Part shown: positions 20,361 to 29,178 of the stretch, piece by piece
How the letters are laid out: every line of letters starts with the position of its first letter
How positions within the stretch are numbered: position 1 is the stretch's first letter
DNA from: Undibacterium sp. Jales W-56
GTDB lineage: Bacteria; Pseudomonadota; Gammaproteobacteria; Burkholderiales; Burkholderiaceae_D
Reading direction: 5' to 3'
Length of the DNA: 64,000 bases
Assembly (NCBI RefSeq): GCF_025548535.1
Contig: NZ_JAJLQW010000001.1
Span: 1,054,001 to 1,118,000, forward strand
The notes under the pieces: generated by a model
The model's input: the letters and a program-made list of their open reading frames with translations, nothing else
Databases searched by the model: none
What the model was told of the DNA's origin: nothing
Program-made: the position numbers and the translations under genes

Positions 20361-21638
20361 TTAAACTTCTTGCCTGTTTAAATTTGGCAACACTGTGATG
20401 CCGCGAATGATGGGATTGCGCCAGGCAATGAGGGTAAGCAGCAGCGCGCCAAGACCGGCAAAGCCCAGCGAGTAGCGCAAGCCGAGATGCTCGCCCATCC
20501 AGCCGCCGATCAGGGCACCGGGACCAGCGGGTAGCAAAATCAGCCAGCGCATGGTGGACGTCATGCGTCCCAGCATGGGTTCAGGCGTCACGGCCTGACG
20601 CAAGGCCAGGAAATTAATAAAAATCAGCACGCCGCCGATCGAAAAACAAATCAGCATAAACGCGAAGGCGGCGATGCCCCAATGATTCAAGGGCGCAATC
20701 GCCAGCAAAGACCAGCCCACCGCACAGATCGCGATCCCCAGTACCATGCAAGGCCCGGGTCCGATGTCGCGGCTGATGCGATTGCCATAAATACTCGCGA
20801 TCACAGTGCCGATGCCCATGCCCATATAACTCAGGCCAACCGCCTGTTCGGATAAACCCAGCAGGCGCGTGGCAAACAGGATTTGCACGACCAACGCCGC
20901 GTTGTAGCAAAGCTGCCAGCCGCCGACCGTCAATGCCAGGACGATGAGCAGGCGTTTATTCGAGACAAAGCTGATGCCTGCCTTCAGATCGCGCCAGAAA
21001 TGCGCGTCTTCTCTGACCGGACGCACTTCCTTGATCTCAATGCCGCGCAAAATACCGGCGGAACTCAGCAATAGCAACGCGTCCGTCAATAGCGCCAGCG
21101 GCGCACCCATCAGGTTGATCAGGCCGCCGGCTGCGGCCGGACCGGCGACTTCTGCGCCCGAGGTCGCCAGGGCATTTTTTGCATGCGCCTCAATCAGGCG
21201 TTCTCTCGGGACGATCTGGGTCAGCACGATTTGCGCGGCAGTTCCCGCAGTCGTGTTGACCGCGCCGATCACAAAGCCGACCATATACAGCCAGAACATC
21301 GTCAGCGACCCCAGCCACCAGACCAAAGGCACGCTGGCAACAGCGATCGCCAGCAAGGTCTCGCCAACAAAATACACCGGCAATTTACGCACCCGGTCCA
21401 GCCATACGCCTGAAGGCAGGGACAGTAGCACAAAGGGCAGGGTTTCCATGAAAGTCAGCACGCCCATTTGCGTCGGACTCGCATGCATCAGCACGGCCGC
21501 GGTCAGCGGCAAGGCCAGCATCGTGACCTGCGCACCGAACGAACTGATCAGGATCGATGTCCACAAGCGACGATAGACTAGGTCGCGCAGCAGATCTTTC
21601 GGATGGAGATTTAATTTGTCTAGCAAAGTTTTTATCAT
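20361..21638 (-). CDS. MFS exporter, EntS-like
   Basis: A 12-helix major facilitator protein. The N-terminal YRRLWTSILISSFGAQVTMLALPLTAAVLM and the motif-A-like LSLPSGVWLDRVRKLP place it with the enterobactin exporter/MFS_3 group, which mostly exports siderophores, macrolides or unknown small molecules. About 425 residues from the ATG at 21638; ATG 21656 and GTG 21674 are alternatives in frame, and none has a clear ribosome site. A 9-bp inverted repeat lies immediately upstream of the GTG. No siderophore genes are nearby, so the substrate is not known. Confidence 0.85.
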   Translation of the reverse strand: MIKTLLDKLNLHPKDLLRDLVYRRLWTSILISSFGAQVTMLALPLTAAVLMHASPTQMGVLTFMETLPFVLLSLPSGVWLDRVRKLPVYFVGETLLAIAVASVPLVWWLGSLTMFWLYMVGFVIGAVNTTAGTAAQIVLTQIVPRERLIEAHAKNALATSGAEVAGPAAAGGLINLMGAPLALLTDALLLLSSAGILRGIEIKEVRPVREDAHFWRDLKAGISFVSNKRLLIVLALTVGGWQLCYNAALVVQILFATRLLGLSEQAVGLSYMGMGIGTVIASIYGNRISRDIGPGPCMVLGIAICAVGWSLLAIAPLNHWGIAAFAFMLICFSIGGVLIFINFLALRQAVTPEPMLGRMTSTMRWLILLPAGPGALIGGWMGEHLGLRYSLGFAGLGALLLTLIAWRNPIIRGITVLPNLNRQEV

Positions 21639-21679
21639 TTTTTTATTGCAGTACATCGCGTGAATGTAATGCACATACT

Positions 21680-21706
21680 CATCAGGCGATTGCCTGACGC
21701 CTGATG
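21680..21706. promoter_or_regulatory. Inverted repeat upstream of the MFS gene
   Basis: CATCAGGCG (21680-21688) and CGCCTGATG (21698-21706) are perfect inverted arms. A nested TCAGGC/GCCTGA (21682-21687, 21692-21697) forms a second, competing hairpin. It could be an operator for the divergent genes or a leader hairpin of the MFS gene. Confidence 0.4.
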
Positions 21707-21911
21707 GACTATCTTTATCAAGGAATTTTGAGATACTGCAATGGCACCGGCGGCAGAATGAGGTGTTTTAAAACTCTCAGAATCACGCCGCTCATCACAC
21801 GGTTTACAATGAGTGAATCAGCTTATGCATCTTACACAGATTTTTATCCCGAAAGATGGAGTGCAGAGCAAAAAATTAGTTCCCCAAGAATAGGTAAAAC
21901 AGGTAAAAAAG

Positions 21912-22805
21912 ATGTTTGAAAAACCGATAGTCATGCTTGACTTTGAGACGTCCGGCATGAGTCCCGAGCAAGGTGGGCGCGTCACCGAGGTCGCGGCCTT
22001 ACGCATTGTAGGCAACCAGATCGTCGATCGCTATGTGTCGCTGGTCAATTGTCATATCCGGATTTCGCCGTTCATTACTGAATTAACCGGCATCACACAA
22101 GCGATGCTGAATAAGGCACCGCCCGCGTCGGAAGTGATCCCGGAGCTGGTCGAATTCATCGGCAACGATACTTTGGCCGCCCACAATGCCAGCTTCGATG
22201 AAAAATTTTTGCAGGCAGAGAGCGATCGCCTGGGTTTGTGGCCCAGTTACGACGGCGTGGTCTGTTCCGTCAAATTGTCGCGCAGGATGTTTCCAGGTTT
22301 GAGCAGTTATTCGCTGGGACGACTGGCGTCGAGTCTGGGCATTCGCTTTCATGGCGCGGCGCACCGGGCAGAAGCGGATGCGGAAGTGTCCGCGCATTTA
22401 TTGCTGCGCATCGCCGAGAAATTGCGCAAGGATTACGATATCCTGCAAGTCGATCCGCGCTTGCTGCAGGAAATCAATAAGCTGACAGCAGCCAAGGTAC
22501 CTGCTTACTTAAAAAAACTCACAACCAAACCGGTAAGCAGTCCGGCCGGGATCGAGATCAGGCATCCATCATCTGGCACTAAAAATCATCAGTCACAACG
22601 CTATCGCCATTACAAAGGCGGGATTTATGAATTCATTTGCGAGGCCATCCACGAGGCTGACCTGACGCCAGTGGTGGTCTATCGTGCGCAAAACGGCAGT
22701 GTCTGGACCCGTAATCGCGAAGTGTTTTTTGAGAAAATTGACTTGAATGGCGTCATGACACCGAGATTTACCTTGCTCGAAGAGGGTAATGAACCGGGAA
22801 AATAG
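21912..22805 (+). CDS. DEDDh 3'-5' exonuclease fused to DUF1653
   Basis: A 297-residue two-domain protein. Residues 1-165 are a DnaQ-type exonuclease with Exo I MLDFETSG (D10, E12), Exo II LAAHNASFDEKFL and Exo III HRAEADAEV. The C-terminal part (about 232-290) reads RYRHYKGGIYEFICEAIHEADLTPVVVYRAQNGSVWTRNREVFFEKIDLNGVMTPRF, a full DUF1653 domain, which is usually a free-standing small protein of unknown function. The domains are joined by a helical and a Lys/Ser-rich linker. It is not the Pol III epsilon subunit itself, since the clamp-binding tail differs; it is more likely a repair or RNA/DNA trimming enzyme. It is monocistronic and divergent from the MFS gene. Confidence 0.88.
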   Translation: MFEKPIVMLDFETSGMSPEQGGRVTEVAALRIVGNQIVDRYVSLVNCHIRISPFITELTGITQAMLNKAPPASEVIPELVEFIGNDTLAAHNASFDEKFLQAESDRLGLWPSYDGVVCSVKLSRRMFPGLSSYSLGRLASSLGIRFHGAAHRAEADAEVSAHLLLRIAEKLRKDYDILQVDPRLLQEINKLTAAKVPAYLKKLTTKPVSSPAGIEIRHPSSGTKNHQSQRYRHYKGGIYEFICEAIHEADLTPVVVYRAQNGSVWTRNREVFFEKIDLNGVMTPRFTLLEEGNEPGK

Positions 22806-22958
22806 ATGAAGATTTTTCGTTAGCGGCAGCGGCATGCCGGTGTCAGAATGCAGAATGCGTTTAATGACTTGCACTGTCCTTAACAAAATCAGGCGACAGC
22901 AAAACATGCGAGAATGAAAATCTTGTTTTTCCTCCTTTACTTTTTACCGAAAACTTCT

Positions 22959-23768
22959 ATGTTGAAAACACGTCTGGCCCCGGCACTACTTTTTTCCCTG
23001 ATGCAGGTTTGTTTGTCGGTCAGCGCGCAAGAGGTAGTGCGACTTTCGACAACGACCAGTACCGAGAATTCGGGTTTGCTTAAGGCAATATTGCCGGAGT
23101 TCGAAAGCAGGTCACATACTAAAGTCCAGGTGATTTCGGTCGGAACGGGAAAAGCCCTGGAGCTGGCGAAAAACGGTGATGTCGATGTGACGCTGGTGCA
23201 TGCGCGGGCGGCGGAGGATAAATTTATAGCCGACGGGCACGGGGTGAATCGGCGCGATGTGATGTATAACGATTTCATCATTGTCGGACCGGTCGAGGAT
23301 CCGGCAGGCGTCAAAGCCAGTCGCGATGTGGTGGCGGCCTTGCGCAAAATCACGACGGCCAAAGCAAAATTTATTTCCCGGGGAGATAATTCCGGCACCG
23401 ACCAGATGGAGCAGGCGTATTGGAAAGAAGCGGGTACTAAGCCCGCCGGCAGCGCCTATGTCTCCGCAGGTCTGGGTATGGGCGAGGTATTGACGATGGC
23501 AGCGCAATTACAAGCTTACACGCTGACGGACCGGGCGACTTACGGTGCGTATAAAGCGAAAACCGGCCTGGCAGTATTGGTGGAAGGCGACCCCAAAATG
23601 TTCAACCCCTACGGCATCATCGCGGTCAATCCAGCCAAATACAAGGACATCAATTTTCGTGGTGCGAATGCGCTGATTGAGTGGATGACCTCGGCTGAGG
23701 GACAAAAGAAAATTGCCGAATTTAAAGTCGATGGGCAGCAATTGTTTTTCCCGTCGTACAAGAAGTAG
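22959..23768 (+). CDS. Tungstate/molybdate-type periplasmic binding protein
   Basis: 269 residues with a signal peptide (MLKTRLAPALLFSLMQVCLSVSAQ). The mature N-terminus VVRLSTTTSTENSGLLKAILPEFE, then VGTGKALELAKNGDVDVTLVHA and FISRGDNSGTDQMEQAYW, match TupA-like tungstate-binding proteins (the TTTST-NSGLL signature). No ABC permease or ATPase gene adjoins it, so it is an orphan component here. It lies 115 nt before a molybdenum-hydroxylase gene pair, which supports a role in oxyanion capture. The frame is open to an ATG at 22914, which would put a second hydrophobic stretch in front; I prefer 22959. Confidence 0.85.
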   Translation: MLKTRLAPALLFSLMQVCLSVSAQEVVRLSTTTSTENSGLLKAILPEFESRSHTKVQVISVGTGKALELAKNGDVDVTLVHARAAEDKFIADGHGVNRRDVMYNDFIIVGPVEDPAGVKASRDVVAALRKITTAKAKFISRGDNSGTDQMEQAYWKEAGTKPAGSAYVSAGLGMGEVLTMAAQLQAYTLTDRATYGAYKAKTGLAVLVEGDPKMFNPYGIIAVNPAKYKDINFRGANALIEWMTSAEGQKKIAEFKVDGQQLFFPSYKK

Positions 23769-23883
23769 CGACGACGGGAAGAATCCGGTTTTCATTGGGT
23801 ATTGTTGTAAATGCGTGTATTCGCAGTAGATGTGCCGTACTAAAACGGGTCAAGTTGACACAAAACAAATCAGGGAGACAAAG

Positions 23884-24351
23884 ATGGGTATCGGTTTCAA
23901 TATCAATGGCAAGTCAGTATCGTCCAGTTCCGAAGTGGACACGCCGCTACTGTGGGTGATTCGCGATGAACTCGGTCTGACGGGAACTAAATTCGGCTGC
24001 GGTGCTGCCTTGTGCGGCGCTTGTACCGTGCATCTCGATGGCGTGCCGATACGTTCTTGTCAGACCCCTGTGTCTTCGGTTGCCGGCAAAAAAGTCGCTA
24101 CGGTGGAGTCGCTGTCTGCGGACAATACCCATGTATTGCAAAAGGCCTGGATTGCGCATGATGTACCGCAATGCGGTTATTGCCAGTCGGGTCAGTTGAT
24201 GAGTGCCGCCGCCTTGCTCGCCTCGAACAAAAATCCTAGCGATACCGATATCGACAACGCCATGAGCGGCAACATCTGCCGCTGTGGCACCTACAACCGT
24301 ATTCGCGCTGCGATCAAGTCTGCCGCAGCCGAAATGCGTAAGACAGCTTAA
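23884..24351 (+). CDS. (2Fe-2S) subunit of an IorAB-like molybdenum hydroxylase
   Basis: 155 residues. The plant-type ferredoxin domain has [15 protein letters not shown], and the second, helical cluster domain has [16 protein letters not shown] and NICRCGTY. The two 2Fe-2S clusters pass electrons from the molybdenum site of the partner subunit. The family includes isoquinoline 1-oxidoreductase alpha and related aldehyde dehydrogenases. The start is the ATG at 23884 with GGGAGA upstream. The large subunit begins 11 nt after its stop. It has no signal peptide and would be exported in complex with the Tat-targeted partner. Confidence 0.92.
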   Translation: MGIGFNINGKSVSSSSEVDTPLLWVIRDELGLTGTKFGCGAALCGACTVHLDGVPIRSCQTPVSSVAGKKVATVESLSADNTHVLQKAWIAHDVPQCGYCQSGQLMSAAALLASNKNPSDTDIDNAMSGNICRCGTYNRIRAAIKSAAAEMRKTA

Positions 24352-24361
24352 GGAGCGCGCC

Positions 24362-26500
24362 ATGACAACGACAAGACGCGATTTTCTTAAAACTTCCGCA
24401 CTGGCTGGCGGCGGCCTGATGATGGGTATCAGCTTGCCTGCTGCAGTCGGGGTCAGCGAAGCGCAAGCGGCCGGCACCGTATATACGCCGAATGCCTGGG
24501 TGCATATTGCCGACGACAATACGATTACTTTGATCTCGGCCCGTTCCGAGATGGGGCAGGGGGTCTATACATCGATGCCGATGTTGATCGCCGAAGAACT
24601 CGATGTCGATCTGAAAAAAATCAAGGTCGATATTGCGCCGCCGGATGCGGTGTACGTGAATGCTTTGCTGGGCGCACAGATCACCGGCGGCTCCACATCG
24701 GTGCGCGATGCCTGGGAAAAGCTGCGTATCGGCGGTGCCCAGGTCAGGATGATGCTGGTATCTGCCGCAGCGCAAAAATGGGGTGTTGATGCCAGTAAAT
24801 TGACGACCGCCAACGGCATGGTCAACGGTCCTGATGGCAAGCAGGCCAGCTATGGCGAACTAGCAGCGGCAGCGGCGAAATTACCGGTACCTAAAGACGT
24901 GGTGTTGAAAGACCCCAAAGACTTTAAGATCATCGGCAAAGCGACCAGGCGTCTCGATACCCCGAACAAAGTCAATGGCAAAACCCAATACGGTATTGAT
25001 GTGACCTTGCCGGGCATGGTGTATGCGTCGCTCGAACAATGCCCGGTGATTGGCGGCACCGTGAAAAGTGTCGACGCGACCAAAGCGCGCAGCATGCCTG
25101 GCGTGATTGACGTGGTACAAATTCCTGACGGTGTTGCGGTTGTCGCGAACAGCTACTGGCGAGCCAAAAAGGCCCGTGAAACCCTGATCGTGCAGTGGGA
25201 TGAAGGTAGCGTCGCCAAGATCAATAATGCCACTATGATGGAAGGCATCCGGGCTGCCTCAGCGAGCGGCAAAAAGATCAATATCAAGAAGACCGGCGGC
25301 GATGTCGATGCCGCGATCAAGGGTGCCGCAAAAACGCTGCAGGCCGAATACAGCTCGCCGTTGCTGGCGCATGCGACGCTGGAGCCGATGAACTTTACCG
25401 CCGATTTTAAAGACGGTAAATGCCTGCTGATCGGGCCGACGCAATTCCAGCAGGGCGCACAAGGCGCGGTCGCTGCCGCGCTGGGAATTAAGCCTGAAGA
25501 CATCACCCTGAAAACCACCTTCCTCGGCGGAGGTTTTGGTCGTCGCCTGGAGCTGGATTTTATCGTGCAGGCCGCACAAATTTCCAAGGCGGTCGGTAAG
25601 CCGGTCAAATTATTGTGGACTCGCGAAGATGACACGACCCATGATTTTTATCGCCCTATGGCGCTGAATCGCCTGTCGGCAGGATTGGATGCGAGCGGTA
25701 AACCAGTCGGCCTGAAGTTTGAACTGACCTCGCAATCAATAACCCAGCGTGCCTTCGGCTTGCCGAAAGATACGCTTGATCCTTTCATGGCGGAAGCCTC
25801 AGTCGTACCCTACGATATTCCGAATATGACGCAGGATATGGTCATCCACGATGCAGGTTTGCGGGTCGGTTACTGGCGTTCAGTCAGCCATGCTTTGAAT
25901 GCTTTCCCGAATGAGAGCTTTGTCGATGAAATGGCCAAGGCGGCGGGCAAGGATCCTTACACCTATCGCATGTCGCTACTGGACAAGCAGCCGCGTTTTG
26001 CGAATGTCCTGAAGCAGGCGGCGGCCAAGGCAGGCTGGGGCAAACCTTTGCCAGCCGGGCACAAACAGGGCATCGCGTTGATGGAAGGCTACGACACCTA
26101 CATGGCACAAATCGCCGAGATCTCGGTCAATAAAGCGCATGAGATCAAAGTGCATAAAGTCACCGTGGTTGCGGATCTTGGGCACATGGTCAATCCGGAT
26201 ACGGTCGAAGCGCAGATTCAATCGAGCATCGCCTTCGGTTTGACGGCGGCTTTGTATGGCGAGGTGACGCTGGTGGATGGTCGCGTTCAGCAAACCAATT
26301 TCCATAACTACCCGATCTTGCGCATGAATGAGATGCCGAAGATCAATGTCACGCTGGTGCAAAGCAAGGAAAAACCGGGCGGCATCGGCGAACCTGCCAC
26401 CGCCTTGATCGGGCCGGCGGTAGCGAACGCCTTGTTTGCGGCCACGGGCAAGCGTGTGCGCAGCTTGCCGCTGACGCCGGAAAAAATCGCCAGGGCGTGA
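24362..26500 (+). CDS. Molybdopterin-binding subunit, IorB-like (aldehyde/isoquinoline oxidoreductase)
   Basis: 712 residues of the xanthine oxidase family. The twin-arginine signal TTRRDFLKTSALAGGGLMMGI targets it folded to the periplasm. Family stretches include SARSEMGQGVYTSMPMLIAEEL, PLLAHATLEPMNFTADF, FLGGGFGRRLELDF, GYWRSVSHALNAFPNESFVDE and the C-terminal GGIGEPATALIGPAVANALF with the catalytic glutamate. AAGGAG lies before the ATG at 24362. Together with the gene before it this forms a two-subunit oxidoreductase for aldehydes or N-heterocycles; the real substrate cannot be told. No cytochrome c subunit gene is next to it. Confidence 0.92.
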   Translation: MTTTRRDFLKTSALAGGGLMMGISLPAAVGVSEAQAAGTVYTPNAWVHIADDNTITLISARSEMGQGVYTSMPMLIAEELDVDLKKIKVDIAPPDAVYVNALLGAQITGGSTSVRDAWEKLRIGGAQVRMMLVSAAAQKWGVDASKLTTANGMVNGPDGKQASYGELAAAAAKLPVPKDVVLKDPKDFKIIGKATRRLDTPNKVNGKTQYGIDVTLPGMVYASLEQCPVIGGTVKSVDATKARSMPGVIDVVQIPDGVAVVANSYWRAKKARETLIVQWDEGSVAKINNATMMEGIRAASASGKKINIKKTGGDVDAAIKGAAKTLQAEYSSPLLAHATLEPMNFTADFKDGKCLLIGPTQFQQGAQGAVAAALGIKPEDITLKTTFLGGGFGRRLELDFIVQAAQISKAVGKPVKLLWTREDDTTHDFYRPMALNRLSAGLDASGKPVGLKFELTSQSITQRAFGLPKDTLDPFMAEASVVPYDIPNMTQDMVIHDAGLRVGYWRSVSHALNAFPNESFVDEMAKAAGKDPYTYRMSLLDKQPRFANVLKQAAAKAGWGKPLPAGHKQGIALMEGYDTYMAQIAEISVNKAHEIKVHKVTVVADLGHMVNPDTVEAQIQSSIAFGLTAALYGEVTLVDGRVQQTNFHNYPILRMNEMPKINVTLVQSKEKPGGIGEPATALIGPAVANALFAATGKRVRSLPLTPEKIARA

Positions 26501-26512
26501 TGCTTTGGTAAA

Positions 26513-26551
26513 AATTCTCCTTGCGATTAAGCAGGCAACGCAAGGAGAATT
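26513..26551 (-). terminator. 13-bp perfect hairpin after the iorB-like gene
   Basis: AATTCTCCTTGCG (26513-26525) pairs fully with CGCAAGGAGAATT (26539-26551) around a 13-nt loop. The T run lies on the minus-strand side, so as an intrinsic terminator it points left. On the plus strand it would only be a stable 3' end. Confidence 0.5.
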
Positions 26552-26653
26552 GTTGCAAATAGGTGTCAGTGGGCCTAATGCCGTTCAGTTAAACCGTCAA
26601 CGTAAAGTCGTCATCCCTGCGCCGGTATTTTTAGAAGTTGTCATCAATAACCA

Positions 26654-26711
26654 CGCAGTATTCATGCGGCTTGCAGAGCATTTTTGACCTGCAAGCCGCT
26701 TCAATACTGCG
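26654..26711. repeat. 58-nt palindromic repeat, copy 2
   Basis: The best-formed copy: the outer stem CGCAGTATT pairs perfectly with AATACTGCG, and the inner GCGGCTTGCAG with CTGCAAGCCGC. It lies between the iorB-like gene and xdhC, 19 nt before the xdhC start. Confidence 0.8.
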
Positions 26712-26729
26712 GTATCTAGCTGAGTCATC

Positions 26730-27749
26730 ATGGATAGCATCGATTTAGAAGTACTCAAAGCATGTGATCGCTGGACGCAAGCCGGGTTGAAATGCCAACT
26801 GGTGACGGTCATCAAAACCTGGGGATCCAGCCCGCGTCCGGAAGGGGCGATGCTGGTCATTTGCGAAGATGGACAAGTGGTGGGATCGGTTTCCGGCGGC
26901 TGTATCGAAGACGATTTGATCGAGCGGGTCAGGAACGAAGGCATACAAAGAACCCTGCCTGAAATCGTCACCTACGGCATCACCGCCGACGAAGCGCATC
27001 GCTTTGGCCTGCCCTGCGGCGGCACCCTGCAACTGGCGCTCGAACCTATATCGGCACATAGCCGTATCGCAGAATTACTGCAGCGTCTGGGCCAACATCA
27101 ATTGCTGGCCCGCCGGCTCGATTTGCGCACCGGCGAAGTGCGGCTCGATCAGGCCAGTTCCGGCATGAGCCTGCAGATTTCCACTACCGCACTCACCACC
27201 ATCCACGGTCCGCGCTGGCGCTTGCTGATCATCGGGGCCGGGCAATTATCGCGCTTTTTGGCGAGCATCGCGGTCGGGATGGATTATCACGTCACCGTCT
27301 GCGATCCGCGCGAGGAATACCGGGCCGGTTGGCAAGTCGACGGCGTGCAAGTCGTGCATGCGATGCCGGACGATCTGGTGATCGAGATGCGATTAGACAG
27401 CCGCAGCGCCGTCGTCGCGCTGACCCATGATCCCAAATTAGACGATCTCGCTTTGATGGAAGCGCTCAAATCGGAGGCGTTTTATGTCGGCGCCATCGGC
27501 TCCAGATCGAACAACGCCAAACGCCGCGAGCGTCTTAAGGAATTCGCTGTGACAGATGCCGAACTGGCCAAACTCCACGGCCCGATCGGTTTGTATATCG
27601 GCAGCAAAACGCCTGCCGAGATCGCGATCTCTATCCTCGCCGAGCTGACCGCGGTGAAAAATAATATTCATTTGCCGCTTGAAGTACAGGTCGAACATGC
27701 GAAAAAAGTCGCATTGCAATTACCGGCAGCACCTGTTTGCGGGGTGTGA
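26730..27749 (+). CDS. xdhC: XdhC/CoxI-family molybdoenzyme maturation protein
   Basis: 339 residues. The N-terminal XdhC_CoxI domain has [40 protein letters not shown] and [21 protein letters not shown]; the C-terminal Rossmann domain has [19 protein letters not shown] and [19 protein letters not shown]. XdhC proteins bind the molybdenum cofactor, promote its sulfuration and hand it to xanthine-oxidase-type enzymes. The gene follows the iorAB-like pair on the same strand, so that pair is the likely client, and the orphan large subunit at 50400 could be another. Confidence 0.92.
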   Translation: MDSIDLEVLKACDRWTQAGLKCQLVTVIKTWGSSPRPEGAMLVICEDGQVVGSVSGGCIEDDLIERVRNEGIQRTLPEIVTYGITADEAHRFGLPCGGTLQLALEPISAHSRIAELLQRLGQHQLLARRLDLRTGEVRLDQASSGMSLQISTTALTTIHGPRWRLLIIGAGQLSRFLASIAVGMDYHVTVCDPREEYRAGWQVDGVQVVHAMPDDLVIEMRLDSRSAVVALTHDPKLDDLALMEALKSEAFYVGAIGSRSNNAKRRERLKEFAVTDAELAKLHGPIGLYIGSKTPAEIAISILAELTAVKNNIHLPLEVQVEHAKKVALQLPAAPVCGV

Positions 27750-27897
27750 GCCGGGTAGCTCGTGTTGTCATCGGAATTTAAAACTTCTGCTAAAAACCGA
27801 ATTTTTCAACGCAAATTCGCGTAAAATCTCACCGAAAATGCAACAAGGCGGTTTTTCTGATCCAGCGAGGAAGACGCCCTTCACTAAGGTAGAGAAT

Positions 27898-28464
27898 ATG
27901 AGCATCAAAGCAGACAAATGGATACGCCGCATGGCGCAAGAGCACGCCATGATCGAGCCTTTCGAACCGGGCCAGGTTCGTACCCGCGGCGAAGAGAAAA
28001 TCGTCAGCTACGGGACCTCGTCGTACGGTTACGACATCCGCTGTGCCGATGAATTCAAGATTTTTACGAATATCAACAGCACGATCGTCGATCCCAAGAA
28101 TTTTGATGAAAAATCCTTCGTGGATTTTAAAGGCGATGTGTGCATCATTCCGCCCAATTCATTTGCCCTGGCCAGGACCGTGGAATACTTCCGCATTCCA
28201 CGCAGTGTACTGACCATCTGCCTGGGTAAATCGACCTATGCCCGTTGCGGCATCATTGTGAACGTGACGCCGTTCGAGCCTGAATGGGAAGGTTACGTGA
28301 CTTTGGAATTTTCCAACACGACGCCGCTGCCAGCAAAAATTTATGCAGGCGAGGGCTGCGCCCAGGTCTTGTTCTTCGAGAGCGACGAGATTTGCGAAAC
28401 CTCTTACAAAGATCGCGGCGGCAAGTACCAGGGACAGCAAGGCGTGACGTTGCCTAAGGCTTAG
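27898..28464 (+). CDS. dcd: dCTP deaminase
   Basis: It makes dUTP from dCTP for thymidylate synthesis. 188 residues, [28 protein letters not shown], of the homotrimeric dUTPase-like fold. Signatures: [65 protein letters not shown], with the catalytic Glu in the [14 protein letters not shown] segment. The start at 27898 has AAGG 8 nt upstream; an open frame further upstream overlaps xdhC and is not used. A terminator follows directly. Confidence 0.95.
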   Translation: MSIKADKWIRRMAQEHAMIEPFEPGQVRTRGEEKIVSYGTSSYGYDIRCADEFKIFTNINSTIVDPKNFDEKSFVDFKGDVCIIPPNSFALARTVEYFRIPRSVLTICLGKSTYARCGIIVNVTPFEPEWEGYVTLEFSNTTPLPAKIYAGEGCAQVLFFESDEICETSYKDRGGKYQGQQGVTLPKA

Positions 28465-28472
28465 CAGTAGCG

Positions 28473-28501
28473 CCTGCCCGCTATCATGCTGGCAGGTTTT
28501 T
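28473..28501 (+). terminator. Terminator of dcd
   Basis: CCTGCC (28473-28478) pairs with GGCAGG (28491-28496), followed by TTTTT, 8 nt after the dcd stop. Confidence 0.7.
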
Positions 28502-28528
28502 CATTCGCGTTCCGTCAATTGCATTGCT

Positions 28529-29080
28529 CTAGCTTTTAATCCACGGCGCCAGCGCCTGGCGCAAGCCGGCCTCGCTATACCCATGCATGACTTCGCCATC
28601 GATGACGATTAAAGGGACGCCGCCACCGCCTAGTTTTTTATGCCCTTCATAACCCTCTGTGGTTTTTTCCGTATCCAGATCGGTATAGGCAATGTCATTC
28701 GCTTTAAAGAATTCACGGGCGGCAGCGCAATAACCGCACCAGGTCGTGCCGTATAAAATCACCACCGGCTGTTGCATGGCTTGGTTGCTATCGCCCACTT
28801 GCTGAGCGTGCGCATTGTGTTTGCCAGCGAATCTGTGTATGGGTTTGAGCTGCCATAGTGCAGCACTGATCAGGAACGCAATAAGCAGCCATTTCCAGAG
28901 CGCTGAATTATCCCTGTCCGCACTGGCCCCACTATTTGCGCTGGTTACCGGCTTGAATAAAGTAGGGCTGCCGGTATCGCCCGCTTTGGTATAGACGACC
29001 TGACATGCAGGACATTGCCAGGCAGGGCCGTTGTCAGACGCTTTGCGGATGTAGCTGCAATTGGGGCAAATTTGGGTCAT
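28529..29080 (-). CDS. Membrane-anchored glutaredoxin with N-terminal zinc ribbon
   Basis: 183 residues in three parts. Residues 1-35 form a zinc ribbon (C5-x2-C8 and C23-x2-C26); residues about 60-80 are a transmembrane helix (ALWKWLLIAFLISAALW); from about 105 on there is a glutaredoxin/thioredoxin domain with active site TTWCGYC and GGGGVPLIVIDGEVMHGYSE. By the positive-inside rule the placement of the redox domain is unclear; it may face the periplasm or the cytoplasm. The build is a disulfide reductase tethered to the membrane. It is convergent with dcd. Confidence 0.85.
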   Translation of the reverse strand: MTQICPNCSYIRKASDNGPAWQCPACQVVYTKAGDTGSPTLFKPVTSANSGASADRDNSALWKWLLIAFLISAALWQLKPIHRFAGKHNAHAQQVGDSNQAMQQPVVILYGTTWCGYCAAAREFFKANDIAYTDLDTEKTTEGYEGHKKLGGGGVPLIVIDGEVMHGYSEAGLRQALAPWIKS

Positions 29081-29178
29081 GACGGAGTACCGGTAAATTT
29101 TTTCTCATCATAACGCAAGACCGGTCCGGATCAAGTCCATTTTTATGCGGATATGGGGATTTCAGTTCGCCAGATTTT

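Noticed and set aside
26505-26687. A 60-codon frame between the iorB-like gene and xdhC
   Set aside because: It runs through the perfect hairpin at 26513-26551 and into the 58-nt repeat, so it is a reading of repeat sequence rather than a gene.
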